64,000 nt of DNA from Rhodothermales bacterium (GTDB lineage Bacteria; Bacteroidota; Rhodothermia; Rhodothermales; Bin80). A program made the position numbers and the translations under genes. Of the stretch, positions 55,411 through 64,000 are shown one piece after another. The DNA is taken from positions 383,246-447,245 of the forward strand of contig CATQHT010000003.1 of the NCBI GenBank assembly GCA_958296045.1, in the 5' to 3' direction. Every line of letters begins with the position of its first letter. The stretch's first letter is position 1. The notes below the pieces were generated by a model that saw only the letters and a list, made by a program, of their open reading frames with translations, was not told the origin of the DNA and made no database searches.

Positions 55411-55669
55411 TGCTTGTCCGAAAAACAGGGCCTGCCTTGCGTAGATGGCTACATGGGGGTCACCAGGGGAAGGGATACGCCTGAAATAGGCGTTTTTGCT
55501 GGCTAATGATCGGTCCAACCCATTTTGGACCCTTAGTGGGCCCATTCCTGCCAAGAGCCTGAATCCGCTAATGTTGGCTCATATCTAGCTTTTCTCAGCG
55601 CAAAGCACGATATTGAGCTCTGAGCTCGCCCACATTCGCCTGATTCATACACATGAGAGCGGTCCTTAA

Positions 55670-56458
55670 GTAACTGTCCCGTAGAGAGCATTTAAGCCGG
55701 GAGATTTGCCCTGCTTATGTTTGGGTGCGGTCCTCTATGGCTATGCGGTAACCTCGGCTTCGGGCAGGTTGAGGTATACTCAACTCAGCAGAGCAGCCAT
55801 GACTGGTAGCTCTGACGGGTATCCCTATTCGCCGATGTTCTTCGGGAATCTGGTTGCGGGTGCGGGTACTCTTCTATTGAGGGCGCACCTGGTCAATGAT
55901 CGAGCGGCCATGCGGACTGGGATTGACGTACGTTGTTGGCATGTATGCGGCGTAGTCACGCAGGTATGCCCGCGTAAGCAAGGGCGGATCGTTGGTGCAG
56001 TACTACGTACGGATGGCCGGTAGCAGAGAATGGTTCATGGTCTTGCTCCACGTATTCTTCTATGGAGGCGCCGGAGGGATGGAGTGGCTGCCACTGGTGG
56101 GGTAGCAGCAGGTGGATCTCCTTGGCTGGATGGCCCGCAGCAATGCGTGGCAGCACATCTTCGAGCCATTTTACGGGATTAACGCCGTGCAACCGGCACG
56201 TTGCCAGGAGCGTGTAGAAGGTGGCCATCTGCTTGACTGCGTGGTGGGATCTGCAGAAAAGGAAGGTTTTGCGGCCGATCGCAACCGTGCACATGGCCCT
56301 CTCGACGCCATTGGTATTGCAAATCCAAGCCGTCCCGTCACGACGGAGGATACTCCCAACCTGCCTGGAGCTGAGGCTACGGCATAACCACGTAGAACCC
56401 CATCAAGACATAAGATGGCCACATGGCCTGCATTTAGTGCAGTCTACGGGACGGTTAC
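55670..56458 (-). mobile_element. Deletion derivative of IS66-type element #1
   Basis: Ends GTAACTGTCCCGTAGAG (left, slightly decayed) and CTACGGGACGGTTAC (right) match IS 2824-5850. The left ~640 bp correspond to 2824-~3480 and the right ~150 bp to ~5700-5850, joined near 56310 at a shared GGTAT. That points to an internal deletion of about 2.2 kb. No matching 8-bp target duplication flanks it now. Confidence 0.85.
55956..56310 (-). pseudogene. TnpC C-terminal fragment inside the IS66 deletion derivative
   Basis: It encodes VAIGRKTFLFCRSHHAVKQM ATFYTLLATCRLHGVNPVKW LEDVLPRIAAGHPAKEIHLL, matching the last ~100 residues of the transposase at 3224-4858, then runs past the old stop into non-homologous residues. 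No catalytic residues remain. Confidence 0.85.
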
Positions 56459-56947
56459 AATCCGATCTCCCCTTCTAAGCACTGCTCAAATTCACTAATA
56501 ATGGCTCACCACCCGCGAAGGGGTGCCACGGGGAGTATGCTGGCTTAACTCCAAAAAGCAGCGCCCAACGAGCCCTTGGGCCGCGTGTCCAGGCGCCCGT
56601 CGTCGGCCGCCGCCAACGCGGTGGCGGAGCACCCGCGCGAGGGCTCCGGCGAACCGTTCAGACGGGCCTCGCGAAGCGCGGTCGGCGGCGGGATCGAGAC
56701 CCGCGATGCCGAACCATCCATGTATCCGCGAAACCGGAGCGGCGACCGATCCCCGCCAGCGCCCCAGTCGGGGGACACGGGCATCGGTTTCGCCATGGGA
56801 TAGATCAACCTGAACTACGCGTCTCCTCCCGCGTTTCGCTTCGTGTGGTCATGCTGCAACAATTCTGAGTTTGGGGTTTTCGGTGGAGGAACGGGTATAA
56901 TTGCGGTAGGCTACGCGCACGCGAGCTACAGATGAGGCTGTTGAAGA
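56459..56947. other. Gap between IS66 pieces with a GC-rich block
   Basis: Bases ~56560-56790 are visibly more GC-rich than the surroundings and open on both strands (87 codons on minus: RFRGYMDGSASRVSIPPPTA ...; 96 on plus). No domain is recognised. The frames probably stay open because of base composition. The block differs from its neighbours and may be imported. Confidence 0.4.
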
Positions 56948-57036
56948 GTATCCGTCCGAAAGTCTGCATCTTGACTGGGTGATTTTGTTGCCCGACCTTG
57001 TCGGAGTTTCTTTCCACCAATCTGGGAGGTCGTTTT

Positions 57037-57357
57037 ATGGCAACGAGAGTCAGGGGCACCTCGGAGGTGATGTTTCCGTTGGTCGCCTGCTATTTGCGTG
57101 GTAGTAAGGGTCCGGACGCATTTTGCCAGGAGCATGGCCTATCGCGTAATCAGCTGACCTATTGGCGCCGGAAGTATGCGGCATCTTCGTCTGGGTCGGA
57201 GGTCGGCGCGTTTGTGGAGGTACCGTCGCCGCAGGCGCGTGAGCGGGTTTTAATGGAGGTCGAGTTTCCAGGCGGCACGCGTCTACGCCTGTTCACGCCG
57301 GTATCGGTGGATTTTCTCGGGTCTGTGCTGCAACGTGTGCGGAGCCCATCATGTTAG
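57037..57357 (+). CDS. tnpA: IS66 accessory protein TnpA
   Basis: 106 residues from ATG 57037, preceded by GGGAGG. HTH-type start MATRVRGTSEVMFPLVACYL, then FCQEHGLSRNQLTYWRRKYA ASS and VEFPGGTRLRLF. It is homologous to the fragment at 61861. It overlaps tnpB by 7 bases. Confidence 0.9.
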   Translation: MATRVRGTSEVMFPLVACYLRGSKGPDAFCQEHGLSRNQLTYWRRKYAASSSGSEVGAFVEVPSPQARERVLMEVEFPGGTRLRLFTPVSVDFLGSVLQRVRSPSC

Positions 57358-57698
57358 CGCTGGGGCCGTCGCACCGGTTTCATTATTACCGGGAGCCTAC
57401 GGACATGCGCAAGGGTTTTGACGGGTTGTGCGGTCTGGTGCGCTCGGGCATGAAGCGTGATCCTCTCTCGGGCGATGTGTTCGTTTTCATCAACCGCCGT
57501 CGGACACATGCAAAATTCTTGGTGTGGGATCGTAGCGGTTGGGTCGTGTACTACAAGCGTCTCGAGTCGGGTACGTTCGAGCTTCCTTGCAGTGGCACTC
57601 CAGATTGGGCGCAGATCGTTTGCCTTCTGGAGGGTGTGGCGCTGAATTCTGTTCGTTATCGTCGGCGTTACTCACGGCTGGCAGTGTCGCAGGGATGA
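57351..57698 (+). CDS. tnpB: IS66 accessory protein TnpB
   Basis: 115 residues: HRFHYYREPTDMRKGFDGLC, LSGDVFVFINRRRTHAKFLV WDRSGW, YYKRLESGTFELP. Intact and in the standard position between tnpA and tnpC. The first half is nearly identical to TnpB of element #1. Confidence 0.92.
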   Translation: MLALGPSHRFHYYREPTDMRKGFDGLCGLVRSGMKRDPLSGDVFVFINRRRTHAKFLVWDRSGWVVYYKRLESGTFELPCSGTPDWAQIVCLLEGVALNSVRYRRRYSRLAVSQG

Positions 57699-57734
57699 AA
57701 TTTATGTTCGTGTGGTATCTCACTTTGGGGAATT

Positions 57735-59495
57735 GTGTGCTTAGAGGGTGGTATGAACCCTATGGCCGCACACAAGCCTCCTATCGTGCTTTCTTCGGCC
57801 CCGGCTGGGGACTCGGCGTCGATCATCGCTTCCCTGGAGGCGAGGCTAATGGAGGAGCGCCGCGGGAGGTTGAAGGCAGAGGCGGAGGTTGGACGGTTGC
57901 GTCACGAAAACAGCAGCGTTTGCAAGGAGAGAGACGGCTACCGTGACCGTCTGAAGTTCGTCAAGGCTGAACGCGATGCCCTTCTGAACTTGGTCCACGG
58001 TGCGAAGAATGAGCGCTTTGTGCCCAACGATGGGGCGGGCCCCGAGGAGAACTCCTTGTTTTCCGATGACGACGAGCCGTCGTCAGAGGTCGAGCCGTCG
58101 CCAGAGGTCGAGCCGTCGTCAGATACGGACAAGGCGCGCCCTGAGGCCTCGAAGCGCAAAGCGGTTTCGCAGAAACCGAAGCGGACACGCCGCCGCCTTC
58201 AAGCCGGTTTTCCGCCCCACCTTGAGCGCGACATGGCCGTCCTCGAGCCCGAGGAAGATGTCTCGGGCATGAAGCGCATAGGCTTTGTAGATAAAGAGAC
58301 GCTACATGTAGTGCATCTTAAGGTGATCGTCAAAGTGCTCAGGCGGTACAAGTACGCTCGTAGTGAGACGACGGATGGTAATGGCGAGCGTTCGGACGAG
58401 GATGACGGTCCGAGCCCCATCGTCATCGCACCGTCACCGCCCCGCCTGAGCGAGAAATGTATGGCTGAGCCAAGCCTGCTCGCTCATGTAACCGCCGCCA
58501 AGTACCTGGATCACCTTCCTCTCTACCGCCAGCGCAAACAGTTCTTACGGCAACAACTCCCGATTTCCAGCTCGACCCTGGGTGACTGGATCGGCCTGGT
58601 AGCATTCCACTTGGGGGCCCTCTATGATGCGCTCAAGAAAGAGGCCCTCCAGAGCGGCTACCTATGCGTGGACGAGACCACCATTGCGGTGCAAGATCGT
58701 AGCAAGGTCGGGGCACATCACCGTGGGTATTTCTGGGTGCACCGTGCACCGGAGCTCGGACTCGTGTGGATGGAGTATCGTAAGGGCCGTGACCAGCAAG
58801 GGCTGATCCACTCTTTGCAGACCTTCGGGGGTCACATTCAGTGCGATGGCCTCGCAGCCTACAACGCTCTTGGCCGCAATCCGAACATCGTTTTACACGG
58901 ATGCTGGGCCCATGCCCGACGCTATTTCGTCCGGGCGCAGCAGAGCTATTCGGAGCGGGCCGAGCATGTGCTGACGAGGATTCAGCAGTTGTACATGATT
59001 GAGCGCAGGCTGCGCGAGGCGAGCTGCACGCCAGAGGAACGCTACCAGGCGCGCCAAAAAGAGGCGGTCCCCATCCTGAAAGACCTGAAGGCATGGCTTC
59101 AAGCGCACTTCGGCACGCCACGCAGCGTTTGGGGCAAAGCCGTGGGCTATACCCTGAATCAGTGGGACAAGCTGTTTCGATACACCCGCTTCGGGCGCGT
59201 TGAGATAGACAACAACCTCGTGGAAAACTCCATCCGGCCGTTGGCTCTGGGCCGCAAAAACTACATGCACGCCGGATCACACGATGCAGCCCAACGCGCA
59301 GCCGTCATCTACTCGTTGCTGGCAACCTGCAACCTGCAAGGCATAGCCGACCCCCAAGATTGGCTCGAGGATGTGCTAACGCGCATGCCTGCGCACACCG
59401 CAGATATTCGTGAGCTGCTACCCCAACAGTGGACCGAGCGTCCAAGCTCCGCGACCTCACAGGCATTGCTCCCAGCGATGCAGGCCTGCGCATAA
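57735..59495 (+). CDS. tnpC: IS66-family transposase TnpC
   Basis: 586 residues. The N-terminus is a coiled coil (SIIASLEARLMEERRGRLKA EAEVGRLRHE), then an acidic repeat of SSEVEPS units, with no N-terminal Cys pair. Core: YLCVDETTIAVQDRSKVGAH, HIQCDGLAAYNALG, GCWAHARRYFVRAQQS. C-terminus: RVEIDNNLVENSIRPLALGR KNYMHAGSHDAAQRAAV. It lacks the zinc finger seen in element #1 but all DDE regions are present, so it may be active. Confidence 0.92.
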   Translation: MCLEGGMNPMAAHKPPIVLSSAPAGDSASIIASLEARLMEERRGRLKAEAEVGRLRHENSSVCKERDGYRDRLKFVKAERDALLNLVHGAKNERFVPNDGAGPEENSLFSDDDEPSSEVEPSPEVEPSSDTDKARPEASKRKAVSQKPKRTRRRLQAGFPPHLERDMAVLEPEEDVSGMKRIGFVDKETLHVVHLKVIVKVLRRYKYARSETTDGNGERSDEDDGPSPIVIAPSPPRLSEKCMAEPSLLAHVTAAKYLDHLPLYRQRKQFLRQQLPISSSTLGDWIGLVAFHLGALYDALKKEALQSGYLCVDETTIAVQDRSKVGAHHRGYFWVHRAPELGLVWMEYRKGRDQQGLIHSLQTFGGHIQCDGLAAYNALGRNPNIVLHGCWAHARRYFVRAQQSYSERAEHVLTRIQQLYMIERRLREASCTPEERYQARQKEAVPILKDLKAWLQAHFGTPRSVWGKAVGYTLNQWDKLFRYTRFGRVEIDNNLVENSIRPLALGRKNYMHAGSHDAAQRAAVIYSLLATCNLQGIADPQDWLEDVLTRMPAHTADIRELLPQQWTERPSSATSQALLPAMQACA

Positions 59496-60147
59496 GCCCT
59501 CTGCGCCACTGCTGAGCGCAACTTCTGCACTGCCGCGCGCAGGCATCCAAGCGCTTGCGCCTGCCGACCGCTAGCATTCCCGCAGCCCCCGTCGGCCCCG
59601 CTCCAGCAGCGGCTTGAGCCCAGTAACCCCAGCAAGGGGCGCCGCCAACCAGATGCGCCCAGCATGTGCCGACGACGAGTCGACTACGGTACGGGATCGA
59701 ACGCAGGCTACGCGAGGCGGGCTGCACGCCGACCGACCGCTACAAGGCGCGTCAAAGAGAAGCGGTCCCCATCCCTGGAAGACCTGAAGGCATCGCTTCA
59801 AGAACACACCAACGCGCAACTGGCATCTACGCGCTGCTAGAAACCTCCAACACTTAGATGCCCAAGACGGGCTCGAAGATGTGGTAGCGCGCGTGCCCAC
59901 ACCTACCACAGCACTACGCGAGCCGCTCCCCCAGCGGCGGACCTACCTTGAAACTTCCGCGACCCCACAGACACCGCTCCCACCAGGGCGTGCCTGCGCA
60001 TAAGACCCGCTGTGCCACTCCCAAGCGCGAGACATGCACCGCACTGCGCAGGCGCCCAAGCACCCTGCGCATGCCTACCGCTACTATCCCCGCAGCGCCC
60101 AGCGGTCCGCTCCAGCAGCGGCCCTAGCACAGTAACCCCAACAAGAT
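59488..60147 (+). repeat. Degenerate tandem duplication of the tnpC 3' end and its downstream sequence
   Basis: The segment after the tnpC stop (59488-59640; cgcataag, gccactgc, tccagcagcgg, agtaaccccagcaag) recurs diverged at 59998-60147, about 510 bp later. Between them 59690-59990 holds a decayed copy of the tnpC end (IERRLREAGCTPTDRYKARQ and on to a stop). It appears to be an old partial duplication inside the IS, now non-coding. Confidence 0.7.
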
Positions 60148-60277
60148 GTGCCGCTCAAAAGCACGCGCCACCGTGCATTCCATGGCCTGAAGGCAAACAC
60201 GACGGCGAAAAATAGTCCTCGGCACGCTACCAGTCAGCTGAAATACCCCCGAAAAACCGGATTTTCGGACGGATACC

Positions 60278-60517
60278 CTATACGCGCCAGACAGCGCGAC
60301 CGCCCTTTTTGATATTACCTGTGTTCCAGCGGCCCTGTGAATGATGGGTGTATTGCGTCGAGTCTTCGTGGTACGCATCCGGCCACTGGACCGTGATGGC
60401 TGGGAAAGGCAGAAAGCGTAACGCTGCTAATACGAATGTCGTGGACAACACCAACAGGAGTACTCTCCCTTTCGATGTCTTACCTCTCCAGTGTCCATCC
60501 ACCGCCGTGTCCGTCAT
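60278..60517 (-). pseudogene. Small membrane protein, truncated by the IS110 remnant
   Basis: 79 codons from ATG 60517, which overlaps the propeller gene stop (ATGA). Residues ~18-42 are a membrane segment (RVLLLVLSTTFVLAALRFLP). The native protein ends near GRWNTG; the final codons (NIKKGGRAVWRV) are IS110 sequence. The function is unknown; it was probably a second gene of the propeller-lipoprotein operon. The original C-terminus is gone. Confidence 0.6.
60280..60318 (-). mobile_element. IS110-type left-end remnant
   Basis: These 39 bp are identical, in inverted orientation, to 37273-37311. The rest of the element is missing; IS66 #2 ends 3 bp to the left. The remnant sits in the 3' part of the small membrane-protein gene below. 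Confidence 0.75.
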
Positions 60518-61770
60518 CGCGTTGTGTCCGGTATAGGATGAATCCCCAACTGAGGATACGGGTCGTGTTGGGCAGTGTACAGATACCCCTGATCTATGAC
60601 CCGTACACGCCTTGCCACTGTTCTTGTCTTAACCGGACGTATCCCCAGATATTCGCCCCGTCCCGATAGCACATCCACTTTGTAGAAGTGTTGCGCCCAA
60701 GGATTTCGGGCTTCTTTGGGCAGGATTTCAAGACGCACCAGCCAGAACGAGTCTCCGCGCGCTCCCCCCTTAATCTCGATATCTTCCGATTCACCAACAT
60801 CAAGCGCTGGAAAATGCATGGCACTTACCAGATCGCCTTGCTTGTTATACAGCAACAGTATTGGCACTATTCGTGCATCTCCAAACCTTATCCGCCAGAT
60901 CATTTCTCCCGACTCGGTGAATGCGGTCGCTATCGGAGCGCTAGTCTGTGCATACAGAAGAATGCGATGCTTCTCGTTGCACGCTAGGCTGCCTCCTTCG
61001 GCCATTCGCTCTCGAACCATGTAGTCGGGGTGGTTGGAGCCCACACCGAACGATGAGACGTATTTCCCGTCAAGCGTGTGTTTGTGGATTACACCCTCGT
61101 GGTCTTCGGAGTCCCCTGTGGTGTAAACGTGCCCATCCATCGCGCACATCTCACCATTAGGAAGTTCGACGCTAGCCCTGAATGATGTCTGGAATACATG
61201 CTTGCCATCCATGCTCTTGCTGAACACCGACACCGTATACTGGCCGGATCCAACCACCACATGCACATTATTGCCTGTACCCGTAACGGACAACTTTGGA
61301 AACATACCGAATTCGCCCGGTCCTGCTCCCGGGCCACCGATAATGTCTACCAGATGGCCCTCAAGAGTATAGGCGCGAACATGACTGTAACTTCCATCCA
61401 GGTAGTACACAAGGCTGTCGCTGACCGCTACATCACGTACCAAGCCAAGCATCTCGTCTGGACCTCCCTCTGCTACGCCAACCAGGTGCCCGTCACGAAG
61501 CGCATCCAACATCCAGAACAGTGTGTCCTGCGGTTCATCATAAATGATGAATCGCGGATCTGTGACCGAAGGGATGCTGTCAGGAGATGGATACCACTGG
61601 ACACTACCGACTTCAACAGGGAGAGCTGACAGAGCCTTTTCATGCGGGAAACCTGACAAACCCATGGGCTGGTAGTTGCGCGTCGTAGGACCCTGTCCGT
61701 CGCGCCCATCATCTTTCTGGCACGTCGCTAGCAGCAGCGGTAACAGCAGCCGTAACAGCAGTGTCTGCCT
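60514..61770 (-). pseudogene. Six-bladed beta-propeller lipoprotein whose start was replaced by an IS66 end
   Basis: The frame runs RQTLLLRLLLPLLLATCQKD (lipoprotein signal, lipobox LATC), then a ~390-residue propeller with repeated blades (FIIYDEPQDTLFWMLDALRD, VVYYLDGSYSHVRAYTLEGH, NVHVVVGSGQYTVSVFSKSM, HKHTLDGKYVSSFGVGSNH). The signal begins exactly where IS66 #3 starts (61771), with no ATG left. The open frame beyond, to 62064, is antisense to tnpA and not native. Expression would need a start inside the IS end. Similar 6-bladed lipoproteins are common in this phylum and of unknown role. Confidence 0.7.
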
Positions 61771-62199
61771 GTATCCGTCCGAAAGTCTGCATCTTGAATA
61801 GCTAGAATTATTGCCCGACCTTCTAGGAGGTTCTATTGACCAAATCCATGAGGTCTTAGCATGGCAACGAGAATTAGGGGCACATCGGCGGTGATGTTTC
61901 CGTTGATCGCGCGTTATTTGCGTGGAACGCAGCATGCGGAGGCATTTTGCCAGGAGCATGGCATAACGCGTAGTCAGCTGACGTACTGGCGTCGAAAGTA
62001 CGCGGCATCTTCGTCTGAGGTGGTGGGCGACACGTTTGTGGAGGTTTCTTCGCCTGTTCGGCATGACGGGGGAGCGTTGATGGAGTTGCAGTTTCCGGGC
62101 GGCGCCTGTTTGCGTGTATTTTCGGCGGTGCCGTCGGGGGGGTTATCGGCGTGCATAGCATCTGCGCAGTTACGGAGCCGATGGTTCCGGTCAGGTTAA
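61771..62199 (+). mobile_element. IS66-type element #3, left-end fragment with truncated tnpA
   Basis: It begins GTATCCGTCCGAAAGTC like element #2. It carries tnpA from ATG 61861 (MATRIRGTSAVMFPLIARYL ... FPGGACLRVFSAV); the last residues differ from TnpA of #2 and the stop is at 62199. tnpB, tnpC and the right end are missing. Confidence 0.8.
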
Positions 62200-62721
62200 G
62201 TTAATATTTCGCCAGCCCTAAGCCCTGACGCCATCTTCCTCTGAATGAATCCCTGCGGGCGATGTCCGATCCCGCTGCATCGCGCATTCACCCGTTGGCC
62301 GCCCATTGGGCGATCGCGCGAGAGTAGCCCCAGTGCTACCGAGCCCCGACACGACACAACGATTATCCAATGGTAGCACGGCACCTAGTGCAGATGCTCC
62401 GCGCACGCAACGGCGGCCTGCCAGGTTGTTTGCCGCTGCTACTATCGAAAACGCGCTGGCATCGGCGCAGACGTTGGACTCACCGAAAAACACAACCTCC
62501 TAACACCCAGAACGTGTTTGGCATAGTACTTGCGGCTCAAGATGACAAGAGGAAATACCTAGCTTTGCGTATTGGGTGTGCGACACAAAGCGATTCGGGA
62601 GGCGGCAGTCGCTGCTGGACTCAGGCCCGCCCGCAACGCCAGACAGCCCCGATCGCACCTTCACAAGCAACGTAACCTGCGCAGCTTCGTATTCGAACGC
62701 GTTCCACCAGACTACAAGAGA
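62200..62721. other. Intergenic, nothing recognised
   Basis: Short conflicting frames only. The promoter of the lipoprotein gene at 62722 should lie at its right end. The in-frame extension back to 62572 is rich in Arg and does not look native. Confidence 0.4.
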
Positions 62722-63639
62722 ATGAAGGCATCCGTTTTGGCTTCGCTCGCCACCGCCCTAATCATCGCTGCGGGTTGTGACAGCAATTCTGAGCCTACGG
62801 CGACTGGGGCCAGGAAGGCCGCTGTCACTCTAAACGGTTTTCCATCGCTTCCTGAAGCATTTCACTATCAAACGTGGATCAACATCAATGGCGAAGATCA
62901 GTCGCTAGGTGCATTCAGCGTGGATAACCAGGGAAGGCCTGCCACCCTGGACGGCACACATATTCCCGGGGGACTATTTGAGACTGGTTTCGACCTGGAT
63001 TCGTCCCTATATGCTTTTGTCACCATCGAGCAGGCAGGCAACACCTCCCAAGGGCCGTCTAAGTCGCGCCTGATGGGCGGGCTGTTCAGCGGCATGGAAG
63101 CTGAGCTCTCGGTAATCAAGTTCGAGGGCCTGGAGGACAACCTCGTCCTTGCCACAGGCAGGTACATCCTGGCTACGCCCACCAACGGCCCTGGTACAGA
63201 CGAGAAGTCCGGTATATGGTTCGTCGACCTGTCATCCGACGGCCGCGGACGCGGCCTTCAGATTCCCATCCCGCTGGAAGGATGGCGCTACGAAGGCTGG
63301 GTCATCACGGAAGGACATCGGTTCTCTACTGGAGCTATCACACACCACAGCCGTGACGACCTGGCAGCACCCTACAGCGGATCCAGCCCCACGTTTGGGT
63401 ATCCAGGCGAGGACTTTCTATACAACGCTCCTCCTGGAGTGACCTTTCCGCTGGACCTGAGCAACGCGCAGATACTCGTCACCATAGAGCCCTACCCGGA
63501 TCCCGACCCCGATAACCCATGGGTGCTGGAACTGTTTAGTGGCAGAGTGCCAGGGGAGCCAATTCCAGACTCGACCTACTATTTGCGGCAAACACTGGAA
63601 ACGTTCCCAACAGCAACGATCCAAATACTGGATTCGTAG
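62722..63639 (+). CDS. Lipoprotein of unknown function (weakly anti-sigma-K-like)
   Basis: 305 residues from ATG 62722 (MKASVLASLATALIIAAGCD), a clear lipoprotein signal with lipobox IAAGC. The mature part is beta-rich: an N-terminal strand set (YQTWININGEDQSLGAFSVD), a repeat-like second set with ELSVIKFEGLEDNLVLATGR, and GLQIPIPLEGWRYEGWVITE. This loosely recalls the extracellular domain of RskA-type anti-sigma factors, but there is no membrane helix or sigma-binding part. It stands alone between IS debris and the convergent hpf gene. Confidence 0.7.
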   Translation: MKASVLASLATALIIAAGCDSNSEPTATGARKAAVTLNGFPSLPEAFHYQTWININGEDQSLGAFSVDNQGRPATLDGTHIPGGLFETGFDLDSSLYAFVTIEQAGNTSQGPSKSRLMGGLFSGMEAELSVIKFEGLEDNLVLATGRYILATPTNGPGTDEKSGIWFVDLSSDGRGRGLQIPIPLEGWRYEGWVITEGHRFSTGAITHHSRDDLAAPYSGSSPTFGYPGEDFLYNAPPGVTFPLDLSNAQILVTIEPYPDPDPDNPWVLELFSGRVPGEPIPDSTYYLRQTLETFPTATIQILDS

Positions 63640-63724
63640 CATCCAGCAAACGTCCGCCCCGCGGCGGCGCTGGCAAAAGATACCTTCGTTAAAGCGGACA
63701 GCTTAACGGGTCCCTTCGGTCGAT

Positions 63725-64000
63725 TCAGACGCGGCCGCGCTTGACACGCTTTGCGCGGGTCCGCTCCCACATGCGCTCGCGCTGCTGCCGCACCTGGCGC
63801 TCTATAGCATCCAGCGCCTCCAGGAGCGCAGCCTTCTCCGTGGCAGCCTTGTGGACCGCAACAATGTTCGCAGGCTTGAAATATAATACCAGACGACAAC
63901 GGTACTCCGCATTGCGCTTGGTACCCCTCATATTTTCAAGCGCTACTGCCGCCCCTAGGATGTCCCGGTGGCCACCGGCCAACCGCTGAATGCGGTCGGT
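63725..64000 (-). CDS. hpf: Ribosome hibernation promoting factor/RaiA family, C-terminal part (5' end outside window)
   Basis: The frame is open to the right window edge and ends at 63725. Visible: RIQRLAGGHRDILGAAVALE, RCRLVLYFKPANIVAVHKAA, then LLEALDAIERQVRQQRERMW and a basic tail. This is the beta-alpha layout of HPF/RaiA, the small protein that binds the 30S decoding region in stationary phase and silences ribosomes. Length so far fits the short form without a C-terminal dimerisation domain. Confidence 0.75.
   Translation of the reverse strand, partial: TDRIQRLAGGHRDILGAAVALENMRGTKRNAEYRCRLVLYFKPANIVAVHKAATEKAALLEALDAIERQVRQQRERMWERTRAKRVKRGRV

Larger units (their letters stand above)
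56948..60276 (+). mobile_element. IS66-type insertion sequence #2
   Basis: Left end GTATCCGTCCGAAAGT at 56948 and right end ATTTTCGGACGGATAC ending at 60276 are inverted. It carries tnpA, tnpB and tnpC in order, all open, and differs in sequence and ends from element #1. The tail after tnpC (59496-60276) is long and contains a degenerate duplication. Flanking 8-mers (gttgaaga, cctatacg) do not match, so a direct repeat has been lost or never existed. Its right end lies against an IS110 end remnant. Confidence 0.82.

Noticed and set aside
61771..62064. N-terminal ~98 codons of the long frame covering the propeller lipoprotein
   Set aside because: They are antisense to tnpA of IS66 #3 and precede the signal peptide; they are not native coding sequence.

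Overview
The window is about 64 kb of moderately GC-rich bacterial chromosome. It probably comes from the Rhodothermota/Bacteroidota side of the tree. The evidence is a leucine-rich surface protein ending in a type IX secretion (T9SS) sorting domain, a lipoprotein-rich gene set including a six-bladed beta-propeller lipoprotein, a GlnRS with a C-terminal YqeY-like domain, and few strong Shine-Dalgarno sites outside mobile elements. This placement is an inference from gene content, not from a marker-gene comparison. Many whole, decayed and nested mobile elements suggest a genome under relaxed selection.

Left region (1-19.2 kb). After the end of glnS comes a tandem triplication of a unit of about 2.9 kb, all on the minus strand and downstream of gltX. 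Each unit carries a lipoprotein gene with an HExxH motif (here 'gene A') and a small exported-protein gene (here 'gene B'). Gene B is open in all three units. Gene A is interrupted in all three, each time by a different kind of element: an IS66-type element (2824-5850, 8-bp target duplication), a DruA/DUF4338-Tn5-like fusion transposon (10030-12576, 8-bp target duplication), and a group II intron (14869-18174). That last intron contains a second, RT-bearing intron (15188-17787), whose maturase ORF is itself split by a third, ORF-less intron (15399-16073).

Core region (19.2-35.2 kb). This is a housekeeping block: gltX; an ECF sigma/anti-sigma pair; divergently, three PpiC/SurA-type chaperone genes, a MoxR ATPase and an EamA transporter; then topoisomerase IV-type parE/parC, an AlbA_2-domain gene with gpsA, and an unusual protein with five zinc ribbons and an SSB-like acidic tail.

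Middle region (35.2-44 kb). It holds an IS5-type pseudogene, an intact IS110-type transposase gene, a 1109-residue LRR/T9SS surface protein and a weak transposase-like remnant.

Inositol region (44-54.5 kb). A compact minus-strand cluster encodes IolC, IolD, a sugar ABC importer (lipoprotein binding protein, permease, ATPase) and IolA/MmsA. Upstream in the same direction are a BI-1 family membrane protein, a zinc alcohol dehydrogenase and a class II DAHP synthase. iolB, iolE and iolG are not in the window.

Right region (55-64 kb). This is a graveyard of ISAzo13, IS66 and IS110 pieces around one largely complete second IS66-type element, a propeller lipoprotein gene that lost its 5' end to an IS66 end, a further lipoprotein and the 3' part of a ribosome hibernation factor gene.
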